Origin: JAJUFS01 sp036381175
GTDB lineage: Bacteria > Pseudomonadota > Gammaproteobacteria > Natronospirales > JAJUFS01
Direction of reading: 5' to 3'
Length of the DNA: 64,000 nucleotides
NCBI GenBank assembly: GCA_036381175.1
Contig: DASVDI010000055.1
Span: 1 to 64,000, forward strand
The position numbers and the translations under genes were made by a program. Below the pieces are notes generated by a model. It made no database searches, was not told where the DNA came from, and was given only the letters and a program-made list of their open reading frames with translations. Below are positions 1-9,022 of the stretch, piece after piece (within the stretch, counting starts at the first letter, position 1; the number at the start of each line of letters is the position of its first letter).

Positions 1-1
1 C

Positions 2-3000
2 ACCTGGGCGCTGGACGGCACGCCGACGTACAGCGACGGCACGACCACGCTGGCGATCACCGGCTTCGACACCTTGCAGGGTGGCACGGGCGCGGACACG
101 TTCACGGTGAGCGCGGCGAGCACGTTCGACCTGCTGGGTGGTACGGGCGCCGATACCTTCAATATCAACGGCGCGCTGACCGGATCGGCGAGCGGCGAAG
201 CCGGCGACGATACCTTCATCGTCGGCGCTGCCGGCAGCATCACGGGCGCGATCAGTGGCGGCACTCACGCGGCAGGCGACACGCTCGAGCACCTCAGCGG
301 CACCAACACCTGGAACATCACGGGCGCCGGAGCGGGTGCGGTGAATGACGTCACGGGCGGATTCGGCGGCATCGAGAACCTGTCGGGTGGCACGGGCGCC
401 GACGATTTCGTGTTCCAGGCGGGCGGCTCCGTGGCGGGCGACATCGATGGCGGCGCGGGCACGGACGCGCTGGATTACAGCGCTCTTGCGACGGCGATCA
501 GCGTGAACCTGGCGAGTGGCGCGGCGACGGCAACCGGCGGCTTTGCAGGCATCGATGTGCTGACGGGTTCCGGCAATGCCGGCGACACGCTGACCGGCAC
601 GAACGGCGGCGATACCTGGACGATCACGGGTACGAATGCCGGCAATATCGGCGGCGCGTTCGCCTTCAGCGCCATCGAGAACCTGGCGGGCGGCACCGGC
701 AGCGACACGTTCAATCTCGACAACGACGTGAGCGGCACGGTCACGGGCGGGGCCGGCAATGACACGTTCAATTACACCACCGGCGCCGCGATCGGCACGC
801 TGACAGGCGGTGGCGATTCGGACACGCTGGCCGGGGACAACGCGGCGAACACCTGGATCCTCAGCGGCGCCAGCGGCGGTACGTTGAACACCCAGGCGTA
901 TGCCAGCATGGAGAATCTCACCGGTGGTGCGGGCAACGATGACTTCGCGTTCACCGGCAGCGGCAGCGTCGGGGGTGACATCAACGGCGGAGGCGGCAAC
1001 GACACGCTGGACTATGATGCGTTGGCCGGACCGGTCAGCGTCAACCTGGCGAATTCCTCCGCCAGCCGGATCAACGGGCAGTTCGCGAGCATCGAAGGTG
1101 TGATCGGCAGCACCGGTGCAGACACGTTGACCGGCGCGAACAACAACAATACCTGGACAGTCAGTACGGCTGACGGCGGCAGCGTCGATGGCATTGCCTT
1201 CGCGGATATTGAAAATCTTGCCGGCGGAACGGCGAACGATATCTTCAACCTCAGTGCCGGTGTCAGCGACACCATCGACGGCGGCGCAGGCAATGATGCA
1301 TTCAATGTTGCCGGCAGCTTCACCGCGCCCGGCGCGACGCTGACCCTGGTCGGCGAAACGGTGAGCAATGCGGCCGCGGCGACGATCAGCGGCGCGCGCC
1401 TGGTGATTTCGGCAAACACCATCGGCTCAAGTGCGAATGCGGTGCGCACGAACGTGAACAGCCTGTCGGTTGCTGCCGGCGGCAGTGCGTTCATCATCGA
1501 GGCGAACGATGTCGTGCTTGGCACGTCGAGCGCGGGCGGCACGTTCGCGTTGACGACGAGCGGTACGCTCACGCTGGCGGGCACGCTGAATGCCGGCACT
1601 TTCGACACTTCCGGCCTGACCGGACGCCTGGACGTCCGCGGTGCTGCGTCCATCGTCACCGATGACACGGAGATCGATCTGACGCCGCTGGTGTCGATCG
1701 AAGCCGCGACCGGCGGCGGCAGTCTCGCGCTGGATGCCGGCAACGCCGACGTGCGGCTCGAAAACATCGGCGCCAGCAATGCACTGAACGCACTGAATGT
1801 CGCTGGCGGCACCATTCATGCACTCAATGTGAATACCGCCGGCGATCAGACATACAACGGCGCATTGACTGCCAGCGGCAATCTTGCGTCGAGCGGCGGC
1901 GACATCGACGTGGATGGCCCCGTCGAGCTGTTGGCGAATTCCGGCATGAGCGGCGACGACATTACCGTGAACGGCAGCGTGAACGGCGGCTTTGTGCTTG
2001 ATCTCGCCGCCACGGACAGCGTCACGCTGAACGGCGACGCCGGCATGACAAGTGCGCTTGCAGGGCTGGAGATCGCGGGTGCGAACGCGTCCATCGACAC
2101 CGTGATCACCAGCGGCGCGCAACACTATGACGCGGCGATGACCGTCAACGGCAATCTCACCGGCGGCGATATCCGCTTCACGCAGGACGTGCATTTCACC
2201 GGCGCCACCATCGTCGAATCCGACACCATCGATTTCCTGGGTGCGACGGGTTCGGTCACCGGCGATGGCGAACTCACGCTGATTCCGCTTACCGACGGCG
2301 CCGACGTTGATCTCGGCGGCACGAGCGGCACGCTCGACCTGAACACCGATGCGCTTGAAGGTTACGACGCGGGCCTGGTGATCGGCGGTATCGTGACTGC
2401 CGACAGCATTGTCACGCGTGCCGACCAGGTGACCGTTGGTAGCGATTTCAGTGTCGGCGAAAACGGCTACCTGACCATCGTTTCACGCAGCGGCGTGGTG
2501 TTATTCGACGGCACGGTCAGCGGCGGTACATTGACGCTGATCGCCGCTGATCCCGAGGGCACGATCACCAACGGCGCCACGAACGCTTCGGATTCATTGT
2601 TGCTGGCGAACGACGTCATCCTTGTTGCGGGCGCCACGATCGGAGAGAACGGCCGCGACATCAATGTGGTCAGCCTCAGCGGCCCGGGATCGCTGGAGGT
2701 GGCGTGGGGCACCGCGGGAGCTGATGCCTTCGTCAACAACATCGGCAACTCCATGTTCGAGTCCCAGGGACGGCCACGCGCGCTGGATATTGCGCGGAAA
2801 CTGGACCTTGCGATCAACGCCAACCAGCAGATCACCAGTTCCGCGCAGAACTCCGCGAACCGCGAACAGTCGGGCGGACTCGCGAACGAAGGCTTCATCG
2901 ACCCGTCGTTGTTCGAAGACATCGCGCTGTATGAAGTGAGCGGCACTGGCATCACGCTGCCGGCGGATCAGAGCGAAGAAGAAGTCTTCGACAACGGCCC

Positions 3001-3082
3001 GTCCATGGATTGCAACACCGATGACGAAAACTGCGACATGCAGGGAACGACAGGCGCTGTGGGAGTGACTTCGCCGCAATAA
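2..3082 (+). CDS. Giant repeat-rich exoprotein, FhaB/two-partner-secretion-like, 5' end outside window
   Basis: The frame is open to the left edge, so only the last ~1026 residues are visible. Up to about position 1300 the protein consists of diverged units of roughly 80-100 residues that reuse short blocks (NTWxITG, IENLxGGTGxDxF, DYSAL, SVNL). They are rich in Gly, Asp, Thr and Asn and look like stacked beta-strand repeats. From about 1330 to 2500 the pattern changes to blocks such as GDQTYNGAL and AQHYDAAMTVNGNL, which are typical of filamentous-haemagglutinin-type exoproteins. The final ~110 residues (from about 2750) are non-repetitive and acidic, with two Cys pairs near the end. Family knowledge: such proteins are exported through an outer-membrane TpsB partner and act as adhesins or surface fibres. 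The signal peptide, TPS domain and partner gene would lie left of the window. Function is inferred from repeat style only. Confidence 0.75.
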   Translation, partial: TWALDGTPTYSDGTTTLAITGFDTLQGGTGADTFTVSAASTFDLLGGTGADTFNINGALTGSASGEAGDDTFIVGAAGSITGAISGGTHAAGDTLEHLSGTNTWNITGAGAGAVNDVTGGFGGIENLSGGTGADDFVFQAGGSVAGDIDGGAGTDALDYSALATAISVNLASGAATATGGFAGIDVLTGSGNAGDTLTGTNGGDTWTITGTNAGNIGGAFAFSAIENLAGGTGSDTFNLDNDVSGTVTGGAGNDTFNYTTGAAIGTLTGGGDSDTLAGDNAANTWILSGASGGTLNTQAYASMENLTGGAGNDDFAFTGSGSVGGDINGGGGNDTLDYDALAGPVSVNLANSSASRINGQFASIEGVIGSTGADTLTGANNNNTWTVSTADGGSVDGIAFADIENLAGGTANDIFNLSAGVSDTIDGGAGNDAFNVAGSFTAPGATLTLVGETVSNAAAATISGARLVISANTIGSSANAVRTNVNSLSVAAGGSAFIIEANDVVLGTSSAGGTFALTTSGTLTLAGTLNAGTFDTSGLTGRLDVRGAASIVTDDTEIDLTPLVSIEAATGGGSLALDAGNADVRLENIGASNALNALNVAGGTIHALNVNTAGDQTYNGALTASGNLASSGGDIDVDGPVELLANSGMSGDDITVNGSVNGGFVLDLAATDSVTLNGDAGMTSALAGLEIAGANASIDTVITSGAQHYDAAMTVNGNLTGGDIRFTQDVHFTGATIVESDTIDFLGATGSVTGDGELTLIPLTDGADVDLGGTSGTLDLNTDALEGYDAGLVIGGIVTADSIVTRADQVTVGSDFSVGENGYLTIVSRSGVVLFDGTVSGGTLTLIAADPEGTITNGATNASDSLLLANDVILVAGATIGENGRDINVVSLSGPGSLEVAWGTAGADAFVNNIGNSMFESQGRPRALDIARKLDLAINANQQITSSAQNSANREQSGGLANEGFIDPSLFEDIALYEVSGTGITLPADQSEEEVFDNGPSMDCNTDDENCDMQGTTGAVGVTSPQ

Positions 3083-3174
3083 AGTGCCTCAAATGCGGGA
3101 ATTGTGACTGGCGTCGCGGCCCCGCAGGGCAGTTGAGGTACTTTCGTACCGTGTATTAATCGAGCGGGAAATCG

Positions 3175-4104
3175 ATGGGTATCAAGACAGTCATTCGGGA
3201 CGGCGTGGATCGCTTGCGCGACAAGGGCTTCGAGCTGTCGCTCGGCGCCGAGTCGTTGCGCTTTGAAACGGAAGAAGAGTTCAAGACCTTCCTGAAGGCG
3301 CGCGCCAATGTGTCGGCGGAAACGCTGGCGAAGCTGAAGGAATTCCCGCCCGACCGGCTGGCGCGCCAATTGCAGCGCAACGACCGGCTTTACAAGCACG
3401 TGCTCGGCCTGTTGCTGCAGGTTGTCGAACACGGCACGCCCGTGGACATGCTCTGGCGCGAACTGGACATCAGCGAGCTGCCGGATGAGCAGCTCTGGCC
3501 AGCCATCCTGTTCGCCGTCAGCTCCAACCACGAATTGCCTGAAGCGCTGAAGCGCGAATCCGTCGAGCGTTTCGTCGAATTCCTGCGCGCGCGCAAGGCC
3601 TTGCTGATCAAGCTTGAGGAACTGGCCGGCGCGACGCGCATCGTGCGCCACCAGGACACCGCGGAATTCGAGGCATCTCTCGACAACGTGCCGCCACCGG
3701 ATGACGAGGAACCCGAGGATCTTACCGGCGCCTCCATGACCCGCGGCCGCAATTACCGCCGCTTGCCGGCGCGCGAGGAAGTTGCGCTCGATCTCGCCGA
3801 TGACCAATCCGTCAATCTCTATCTCTCACGCTGGAAGATTTCTGTCGTCATGCGGGCGGGTGCTGCATTCGTCGAAGAAGATGGCAACGCCGTGCCGCTC
3901 AGCCTCGGTGACAATGCGGTCGGCCGTTCGGCCGCCTGCGACGTGCCGCTGGTGAATGCGCCGCTGGATGTGTCGCGCCGGCATCTCGTCATCAACTGGG
4001 TGCAGGGCGGCAAATTGCTGTTGCGGGATGTGTCCAGCAAGGGCACCTGGATTCCGCAGGAATTCATCAACACCGCGCCGGCGTCGGAAGCGACGGGCCG
4101 TTAG
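3175..4104 (+). CDS. FHA-domain protein
   Basis: A 309-residue cytoplasmic protein without signal peptide or membrane segment. Residues ~1-175 are charged and helical, of a type I do not recognise. Residues ~225-295 form a forkhead-associated domain: the GRS motif (AVGRSAACDVPL), SRRHLVI and the SSKGTW strand are all present, so the phosphothreonine-binding residues look intact. FHA domains read Ser/Thr phosphorylation and often sit near Ser/Thr kinases or secretion systems. No kinase is in view, and the only neighbour is the giant exoprotein 92 bases upstream. The start at 3175 begins directly after an A-rich stretch; a purine-rich GAGCGGGAAA lies 5-14 bases upstream. Partner unknown. Confidence 0.75.
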   Translation: MGIKTVIRDGVDRLRDKGFELSLGAESLRFETEEEFKTFLKARANVSAETLAKLKEFPPDRLARQLQRNDRLYKHVLGLLLQVVEHGTPVDMLWRELDISELPDEQLWPAILFAVSSNHELPEALKRESVERFVEFLRARKALLIKLEELAGATRIVRHQDTAEFEASLDNVPPPDDEEPEDLTGASMTRGRNYRRLPAREEVALDLADDQSVNLYLSRWKISVVMRAGAAFVEEDGNAVPLSLGDNAVGRSAACDVPLVNAPLDVSRRHLVINWVQGGKLLLRDVSSKGTWIPQEFINTAPASEATGR

Positions 4105-4116
4105 GAAGAAGAATAG

Positions 4117-4156
4117 ACAGGATTAACAGGATTTTTAAAAACAGATTTACAGGATT
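4117..4156. repeat. ACAGGATT direct repeats
   Basis: ACAGGATT occurs three times (4117-4124, 4126-4133, 4149-4156), with a variant ACAGATTT at 4141-4148, in an AT-rich stretch unlike the surrounding GC-rich DNA. It sits between the convergent FHA gene and pckG, directly next to the terminator hairpin. From memory, similar strings are common in intergenic DNA of many unrelated bacteria; I cannot assign a function. Confidence 0.6.
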
Positions 4157-4158
4157 AA

Positions 4159-4192
4159 AAAAAGCCCGGACTCTCGCGAGCCCGGGCTTTTT
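4159..4192. terminator. Bidirectional intrinsic terminator between FHA gene and pckG
   Basis: The 11-base arm AAAAAGCCCGG (4159-4169) is complementary to CCGGGCTTTTT (4182-4192). A run of A precedes the hairpin and T7 follows near 4194-4200, so it can stop transcription from both convergent genes. Confidence 0.85.
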
Positions 4193-4213
4193 CTTTTTTT
4201 ACAGTGCCTGGCT

Positions 4214-5956
4214 TCAGCCGAGCTGTCGTTCCACGTTCTCGAGCTGCTCGCGCAGTTCCGCCGGCAGGCGATCACCGAAGCTGTCGAAATACTCGCGGAT
4301 GCCCGCGATTTCCTGTTTCCATTCCGACTTGTTGATCGCAAGCAGCGAACGCAGTGTTTCCGCGTCGATGTCGAGACCGGTTGTATCCAGCGCGTCCTTC
4401 GTGGGCAGGTAACCGATAGCCGATTCTTCCGCGGCGGCATCGCCTTCGCTGCGATCCAGGATCCAGCGCAGCACGCGCAGGTTTTCACCGAAGCCCGGCC
4501 AGATGAACTGGCCGTCGTCGTCCTGGCGGAACCAGTTGACGTGGAAGATTTCCGGCAGCGTGTCCGAGCGTTTGCCCATCGCGAGCCAGTGATTCCAGTA
4601 ATCCGCGAAGTTGTAGCCGCAGAACGGCTTCATCGCCATCGGATCACGGCGCACAACGCCAACCGCGCCCGTCGCGGCAGCCGTGGTTTCCGAGGCAACA
4701 CCTGCGCCGACCAACACGCCGTGTTCCCAGCTCTTCGCCTGGTAGACCAGCGGCGCGACAGACTTGCGCCGGCCGCCGAAAATGATCGCGGAAATCGGCA
4801 CGCCGCGTGGATCTTCCGCTTCCGGCGCGTAGCTCGGATTCTTCTTCGCGGAAACCGTGAAGCGTGAATTCGGATGCGCGGCCGGGCCGTTCGCGGGATC
4901 GAATTTGTTGCCTTTCCAGTCGGTGACGGGCTCACCTTTCTTGCGGCCCTCCCACCAAGGTTCCCTGTCTTCGGTCACGGCGACGTTCGTGAAGATCGTG
5001 TCGCTGGTGATCATGTCGAAGGCATTCTTGTTCGTCTTGCGATTCGTGCCCGGCACGACGCCGAAGTAGCCCGCTTCCGGATTGATGGCGCGCAACTGGC
5101 CTTCGTCATCGAAGTGCAGCCAGGCGATGTCATCGCCCACCGTCCAGATCTTCCAGCCCTTGTGCGATTCGGGCGGTATCAGCATGGCGAGATTGGTCTT
5201 GCCGCAGGCAGACGGGAATGCCGCCGCCACATATTTCTTTTTACCTTCCGGCGATTCAATGCCAACGATCAGCATGTGTTCCGCGAGCCAGCCTTCGCTG
5301 CGCGCCTGGTACGAGGCAATGCGCAGCGCGTGGCATTTCTTGCCGAGCAGCGCGTTGCCGCCGTAACCCGAACCAATCGACTTGATCGCGAGTTCGTCCG
5401 GGAAATGCATGATGAAGCGCTTGTCCGGATCGAGATCGCCGGTGGAATGCAGGCCCTTCACGAAGGTGCCTTCCTTCTCGATGCGCTTCAGCGCCGCCGT
5501 TCCCGCGCGCGTCATCAAGTGCATGTTCACGACGACGTACGGGCTGTCGGTGATTTCCACGCCGCACCGTGAATAGGGCGAATCGATCGGGCCCATGCAG
5601 TAGGGAATGACGTACATCGTGCGGCCGCGCATGGCGCCTTCGAACAGCGCATCGATCTTCGCGTGCGCATCAGCGGGTTTCATCCAGTGATTGTTCGGAC
5701 CGGCATCGGCTTCGTTCTGCGTGCACACGAAGGTCAGGTGCTCGACACGCGCGACATCATTCGGATTCGAGCGATGCAGGTAGCAGTTCGGGTAGGTTTC
5801 CTCGTTGAGCTTGAGCAGCGTGCCATCGGCGAGCATTTCGCCGATCAGCCGTTCGCGCTCGGCATCGGAGCCGTCACACCAGGTGATCTGGTCGGGCTTG
5901 GTCCGTCGGGCGACATCCTCGACCCACTGGGCCAGATCGGCGTTGCTGGTGCTCAT
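4214..5956 (-). CDS. pckG: Phosphoenolpyruvate carboxykinase (GTP)
   Basis: Converts oxaloacetate plus GTP to PEP, CO2 and GDP, the committed step of gluconeogenesis. The 580-residue product belongs to the GTP-dependent PEPCK family, as shown by the P-loop FPSACGKTNLAM near residue 265, the kinase-2 region WTVGDDIAWLHF and the conserved FGGRR and KPFCGYN segments. Length fits the family. I chose the ATG at 5956 (MSTSNADL) because AGGGG lies about 8 bases upstream; an in-frame ATG at 5995 would add 13 residues and has weaker support. The gene stands alone on the minus strand, divergent from mrcB. The use of the GTP rather than the ATP enzyme is a lineage marker among Gammaproteobacteria (family knowledge). 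Confidence 0.95.
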   Translation of the reverse strand: MSTSNADLAQWVEDVARRTKPDQITWCDGSDAERERLIGEMLADGTLLKLNEETYPNCYLHRSNPNDVARVEHLTFVCTQNEADAGPNNHWMKPADAHAKIDALFEGAMRGRTMYVIPYCMGPIDSPYSRCGVEITDSPYVVVNMHLMTRAGTAALKRIEKEGTFVKGLHSTGDLDPDKRFIMHFPDELAIKSIGSGYGGNALLGKKCHALRIASYQARSEGWLAEHMLIVGIESPEGKKKYVAAAFPSACGKTNLAMLIPPESHKGWKIWTVGDDIAWLHFDDEGQLRAINPEAGYFGVVPGTNRKTNKNAFDMITSDTIFTNVAVTEDREPWWEGRKKGEPVTDWKGNKFDPANGPAAHPNSRFTVSAKKNPSYAPEAEDPRGVPISAIIFGGRRKSVAPLVYQAKSWEHGVLVGAGVASETTAAATGAVGVVRRDPMAMKPFCGYNFADYWNHWLAMGKRSDTLPEIFHVNWFRQDDDGQFIWPGFGENLRVLRWILDRSEGDAAAEESAIGYLPTKDALDTTGLDIDAETLRSLLAINKSEWKQEIAGIREYFDSFGDRLPAELREQLENVERQLG

Positions 5957-6056
5957 TTCTACCCCTGTGGCTGTGTCCTGAAGTGGTGAGTTCATTTGAC
6001 CCTGGAAGTATTGGATTCGTGGAAAAATACGGCACATTGTCCGCACGAAGCGCGAA

Positions 6057-6062
6057 ATTATA
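6057..6062 (-). promoter_or_regulatory. Candidate -10 of pckG
   Basis: Read on the minus strand this is a perfect TATAAT, about 100 bases upstream of the pckG ATG. No good TTGACA-like hexamer is present 16-18 bases further upstream, so an activator may be needed. Sequence match only. Confidence 0.45.
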
Positions 6063-6170
6063 CCCGCAAAGGACGTGCTGGCGGCACCCCGGTTTTGAGC
6101 CGATGCCACCACGCGGGATCGCGTGATCCTGATCGCGGATTTTATGGAAGATTTCCGTATAAACTGTTGT

Positions 6171-6218
6171 AATTCAATGGAAATTCGATAGAAATCCATA
6201 GAATTCAATCGAAATCAC
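6171..6218. repeat. Phased 10-11 bp AT-rich repeats upstream of mrcB
   Basis: Four to five imperfect units follow one another: AATTCAATGGA, AATTCGATAGA, AATCCATAGA, ATTCAATCGA, AATCACTT. The period (10-11 bases) equals one helical turn, and the array ends directly before the ribosome-binding region of mrcB. It could be curved DNA or a multi-site operator. No function is known to me. Confidence 0.55.
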
Positions 6219-6236
6219 TTGGGGAGCGAGACAAGG

Positions 6237-8588
6237 ATGGGAGAACGTACCGTTCGCGAGGTGCTCAAGCGCCGCAGCGCGGAAACCTTGCGCAAACTGG
6301 AGATGCGCCGGGACCGGAAAAAAATAATGAAAGGACGCCGCCGCGGGCCGCGGTTGTTCGCCTGGCTTTTGCTGCTCATCGTGGTCGCGGGGCTGGGCTG
6401 GGCCGGCTGGCTTGCCTTCCGTGCGCAGGCGGAATTCCGCGCCCACCAGTGGGTGGTCCCGGCGCGGGTTTATGCGCGCGCGCTGGAGTTGTATCCCGGG
6501 CGTGAAATGTCGCAGGCGAATCTCGTCGCGGAACTGGAACGCCTGGGTTATGCGCGCAGGGAAACGCCGAACGAACCCGGCAGTTTCGCCGTCAACGGCA
6601 ACGGGGTCCGTTTCATCACGCGTGCTTTCCGCTTCTGGGACGGCGACCAGCCGAGTCTCGATGTGCGCGCGACGTTTCGAGGCGGCGCGCTCGCCGGTCT
6701 TGAGGGCGCGGGCGGAAACGAACTGTTCCTGGTGCGCCTCGACCCGCCGCTGATCGGCAGTTTGTTTCCGAGCACCGGCGAAGATCGCATCCTCGTGCGG
6801 CTTGAGGAAGTGCCCGATCCGCTCATCGACATGTTGCTCGCGATCGAAGATCGCCGTTATTACGAGCACTTCGGTGTTGATCCGCGTGCCATTGCGCGCG
6901 CTTTCGGCGCGAATGTCGCCGCCGGCGAAATCACGCAGGGCGGCAGCACGATTACCCAGCAGCTGGTGAAGAACTTCTACCTCACGCCGGAGCGCAGTTT
7001 CGTGCGCAAGGCAAACGAAGCCGTCATGGCGGTCGCCATCGACGCCTCGTTCAGCAAGGAGGAAATTCTCGAGGCGTATCTCAACGAGGTGTATCTCGGC
7101 CAGGACGGGCCGCGCGCGATTCATGGCGTTGGCCTCGCCAGTCATTTCTGGTTCGAGAAGCCGTTGCGCGAACTGGACGTCGCGGACATGGCCTTGCTGG
7201 TCGCGCTGATTCGCGGGCCTTCGTATTACGATCCGCGCCAGCATCCCGAGCGCGCGCTGGAACGCCGCAACCAGGTGCTCGCCACGGCGGCAGAACAGGG
7301 CGCTCTCACCGCCGACGTCGCCGACGCCGCAATTCGCGAACCGCTGGACGTTTCGCCGCAGCCCGCGCAAGGCACCACGTATTACCCGGCCTTCATGGAA
7401 CTGCTGAAAAGCCAGTTGCGCCGCGAATACAACGAGCAAGATCTCACCGCCGAGGGCCTGCAAATCTTTTCCACGCTGGATCCGGTCGCGCAGCTAGCCG
7501 CGGAGCGCGCGTTGGCCGGCAGGCTCGCCCGCATTGAAGAAAGCCGCGACATGCCCGCCGGTACGCTCGAGGGCGCAGTGGTCGTCACCAGCATCGAAGG
7601 CGCGGAAGTGCAAGCCGTGGTCGGTGGTCGCGACGCGCGCTTCGCGGGCTTCAACCGCGCCATGAACGCAATGCGTCCCATTGGCTCTCTCATCAAGCCA
7701 GTGGTTTATCTCGCAGCGCTTGCCGAGCCTGAAAAATGGACGCTGGTAACGCCGGTGGAAGACACGCCCGTGGAAGTCGCGTTGCCCGACGGGCGTATCT
7801 GGAAGCCGTCGAATTTCCGCGATCAATATCACGGAACCGTGCCGCTGCTCGAAGCGCTGACACACAGCTATAACGCGGCGACCGTGCGTGTCGGCATGCA
7901 GACGGGCGTCGCCGAAGTCACGCGGCGACTGGAGCTCATGGGCTTCGGGCGCTCGCCGAATCCGTATCCGTCCGTGCTGCTTGGCGCTGTCACCATGGCG
8001 CCGCTGGAAGTCGCGCAGGTTTACAACACGCTGGCGGCGGGCGGCTTCCGCACGCCGCTGTCGACCATCCGCGAAGTGCTGCACCCGAATGGCTCGCCAC
8101 TGCAGCGCTACCCGCTGGAGGTGAACGAATCGCTCGATCCGCAGACGGTTTATCTCATCAATCGCGCCTTGCAGCAGGTCACGCGCGATGGCACGGGTGC
8201 TGCGGCGGGCCGTGCGCTCGACATCACCGTCGCCGGCAAGACGGGCACAACGGATGATTTCCGTGACAGCTGGTTCGCAGGTTATTCGGGCGACCGGCTT
8301 GCTGTTGTATGGGTTGGACGCGACGACAACAGCCCGGCGGGGCTCACCGGCTCGACCGGCGCCTTGCCCGTGTGGATCGCGCTGATGCAGGATGTCGCCC
8401 GCGAATCGTTCCGGCCCGTGAAACCGCAGGGCGTCGAGGAAGTGTGGATCGATATGCAAAGCTTCGAGCGCGCGACCGAAGACTGCCCGACAGCGCGGCA
8501 GTTGCCGTTCATCGCGGGTTCCGCGCCGGACAACGCGCCCGCGTGCGGCGGCGGTTTCATGGATAAAGTGAGGGATATCTTCCAGTGA
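6237..8588 (+). CDS. mrcB: Penicillin-binding protein 1B (bifunctional transglycosylase/transpeptidase)
   Basis: Polymerises and crosslinks peptidoglycan in the periplasm. The 783-residue protein has a basic cytoplasmic tail, one membrane segment at about residues 37-58, a UB2H-like regulatory domain (~75-170) and a family 51 glycosyltransferase domain with catalytic EDRRYY near 204 and QGGSTITQQ near 234. The transpeptidase domain follows, with SxxK (SLIK, Ser484), SYN, and KTGTT near 668. Length and order match PBP1b rather than PBP1a. The ATG at 6237 is preferred because GGGGAG lies about 10 bases upstream; a TTG at 6219 would overlap that site. The stop overlaps the next start (TGATG), so the downstream lipoprotein is translationally coupled. 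By position that lipoprotein might be an activator of this enzyme, but it is not a recognisable LpoB. Confidence 0.95.
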   Translation: MGERTVREVLKRRSAETLRKLEMRRDRKKIMKGRRRGPRLFAWLLLLIVVAGLGWAGWLAFRAQAEFRAHQWVVPARVYARALELYPGREMSQANLVAELERLGYARRETPNEPGSFAVNGNGVRFITRAFRFWDGDQPSLDVRATFRGGALAGLEGAGGNELFLVRLDPPLIGSLFPSTGEDRILVRLEEVPDPLIDMLLAIEDRRYYEHFGVDPRAIARAFGANVAAGEITQGGSTITQQLVKNFYLTPERSFVRKANEAVMAVAIDASFSKEEILEAYLNEVYLGQDGPRAIHGVGLASHFWFEKPLRELDVADMALLVALIRGPSYYDPRQHPERALERRNQVLATAAEQGALTADVADAAIREPLDVSPQPAQGTTYYPAFMELLKSQLRREYNEQDLTAEGLQIFSTLDPVAQLAAERALAGRLARIEESRDMPAGTLEGAVVVTSIEGAEVQAVVGGRDARFAGFNRAMNAMRPIGSLIKPVVYLAALAEPEKWTLVTPVEDTPVEVALPDGRIWKPSNFRDQYHGTVPLLEALTHSYNAATVRVGMQTGVAEVTRRLELMGFGRSPNPYPSVLLGAVTMAPLEVAQVYNTLAAGGFRTPLSTIREVLHPNGSPLQRYPLEVNESLDPQTVYLINRALQQVTRDGTGAAAGRALDITVAGKTGTTDDFRDSWFAGYSGDRLAVVWVGRDDNSPAGLTGSTGALPVWIALMQDVARESFRPVKPQGVEEVWIDMQSFERATEDCPTARQLPFIAGSAPDNAPACGGGFMDKVRDIFQ

Positions 8589-9022
8589 TGATTCGGATTC
8601 TGCTTCTTGTGTTCTGCCTCTCGCTCGCGGCCTGCGCGAGCCAGCCGCCGCGCGACTGGTCAACCGGGGACGAAGACGAGGCGCCGGCCATACAGAACCC
8701 GGCCGTAGTCGCGCTGATGGCCGAAGCCGAACGCCAGCAGGCGGCGGGAAATCATGGACTTGCCGCCTCGGCACTGGAGCGCGCACTTCGGATCGCGCCA
8801 CACGACGCGGCGCTGCGGATTGAACTCGGCCGTTTGCGTCTCGAACAAGGCGATCCGTTCCAGGCGAAGGAGCTCGCGCGCATGGCGGTGGTCTACGCCG
8901 GCGAACAGCATGCGCTCCAGGCCGATGCCTGGGATCTGATTGCGGCAGCGGAACGCATGATCGGCAACCAGGTCGAGGCGACACTGGCCGCGGAGGAGGC
9001 CGCGCGGCTGCGCGACGAATGA
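8588..9022 (+). CDS. TPR lipoprotein next to PBP1b
   Basis: A 144-residue protein with a short signal peptide ending in the lipobox LSLAAC, so it is predicted to be a periplasm-facing lipoprotein. The mature part has a helical tetratricopeptide-like region (AALRIELGRLRLEQGD and similar) at about residues 40-110. Its start overlaps the mrcB stop (TGATG) and its own stop overlaps the helicase start (ATGA), so it is inside a tight operon. Family knowledge: small TPR lipoproteins often act as scaffolds for cell-wall enzymes. A role with PBP1b is inference from position only. Confidence 0.75.
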   Translation: MIRILLLVFCLSLAACASQPPRDWSTGDEDEAPAIQNPAVVALMAEAERQQAAGNHGLAASALERALRIAPHDAALRIELGRLRLEQGDPFQAKELARMAVVYAGEQHALQADAWDLIAAAERMIGNQVEATLAAEEAARLRDE

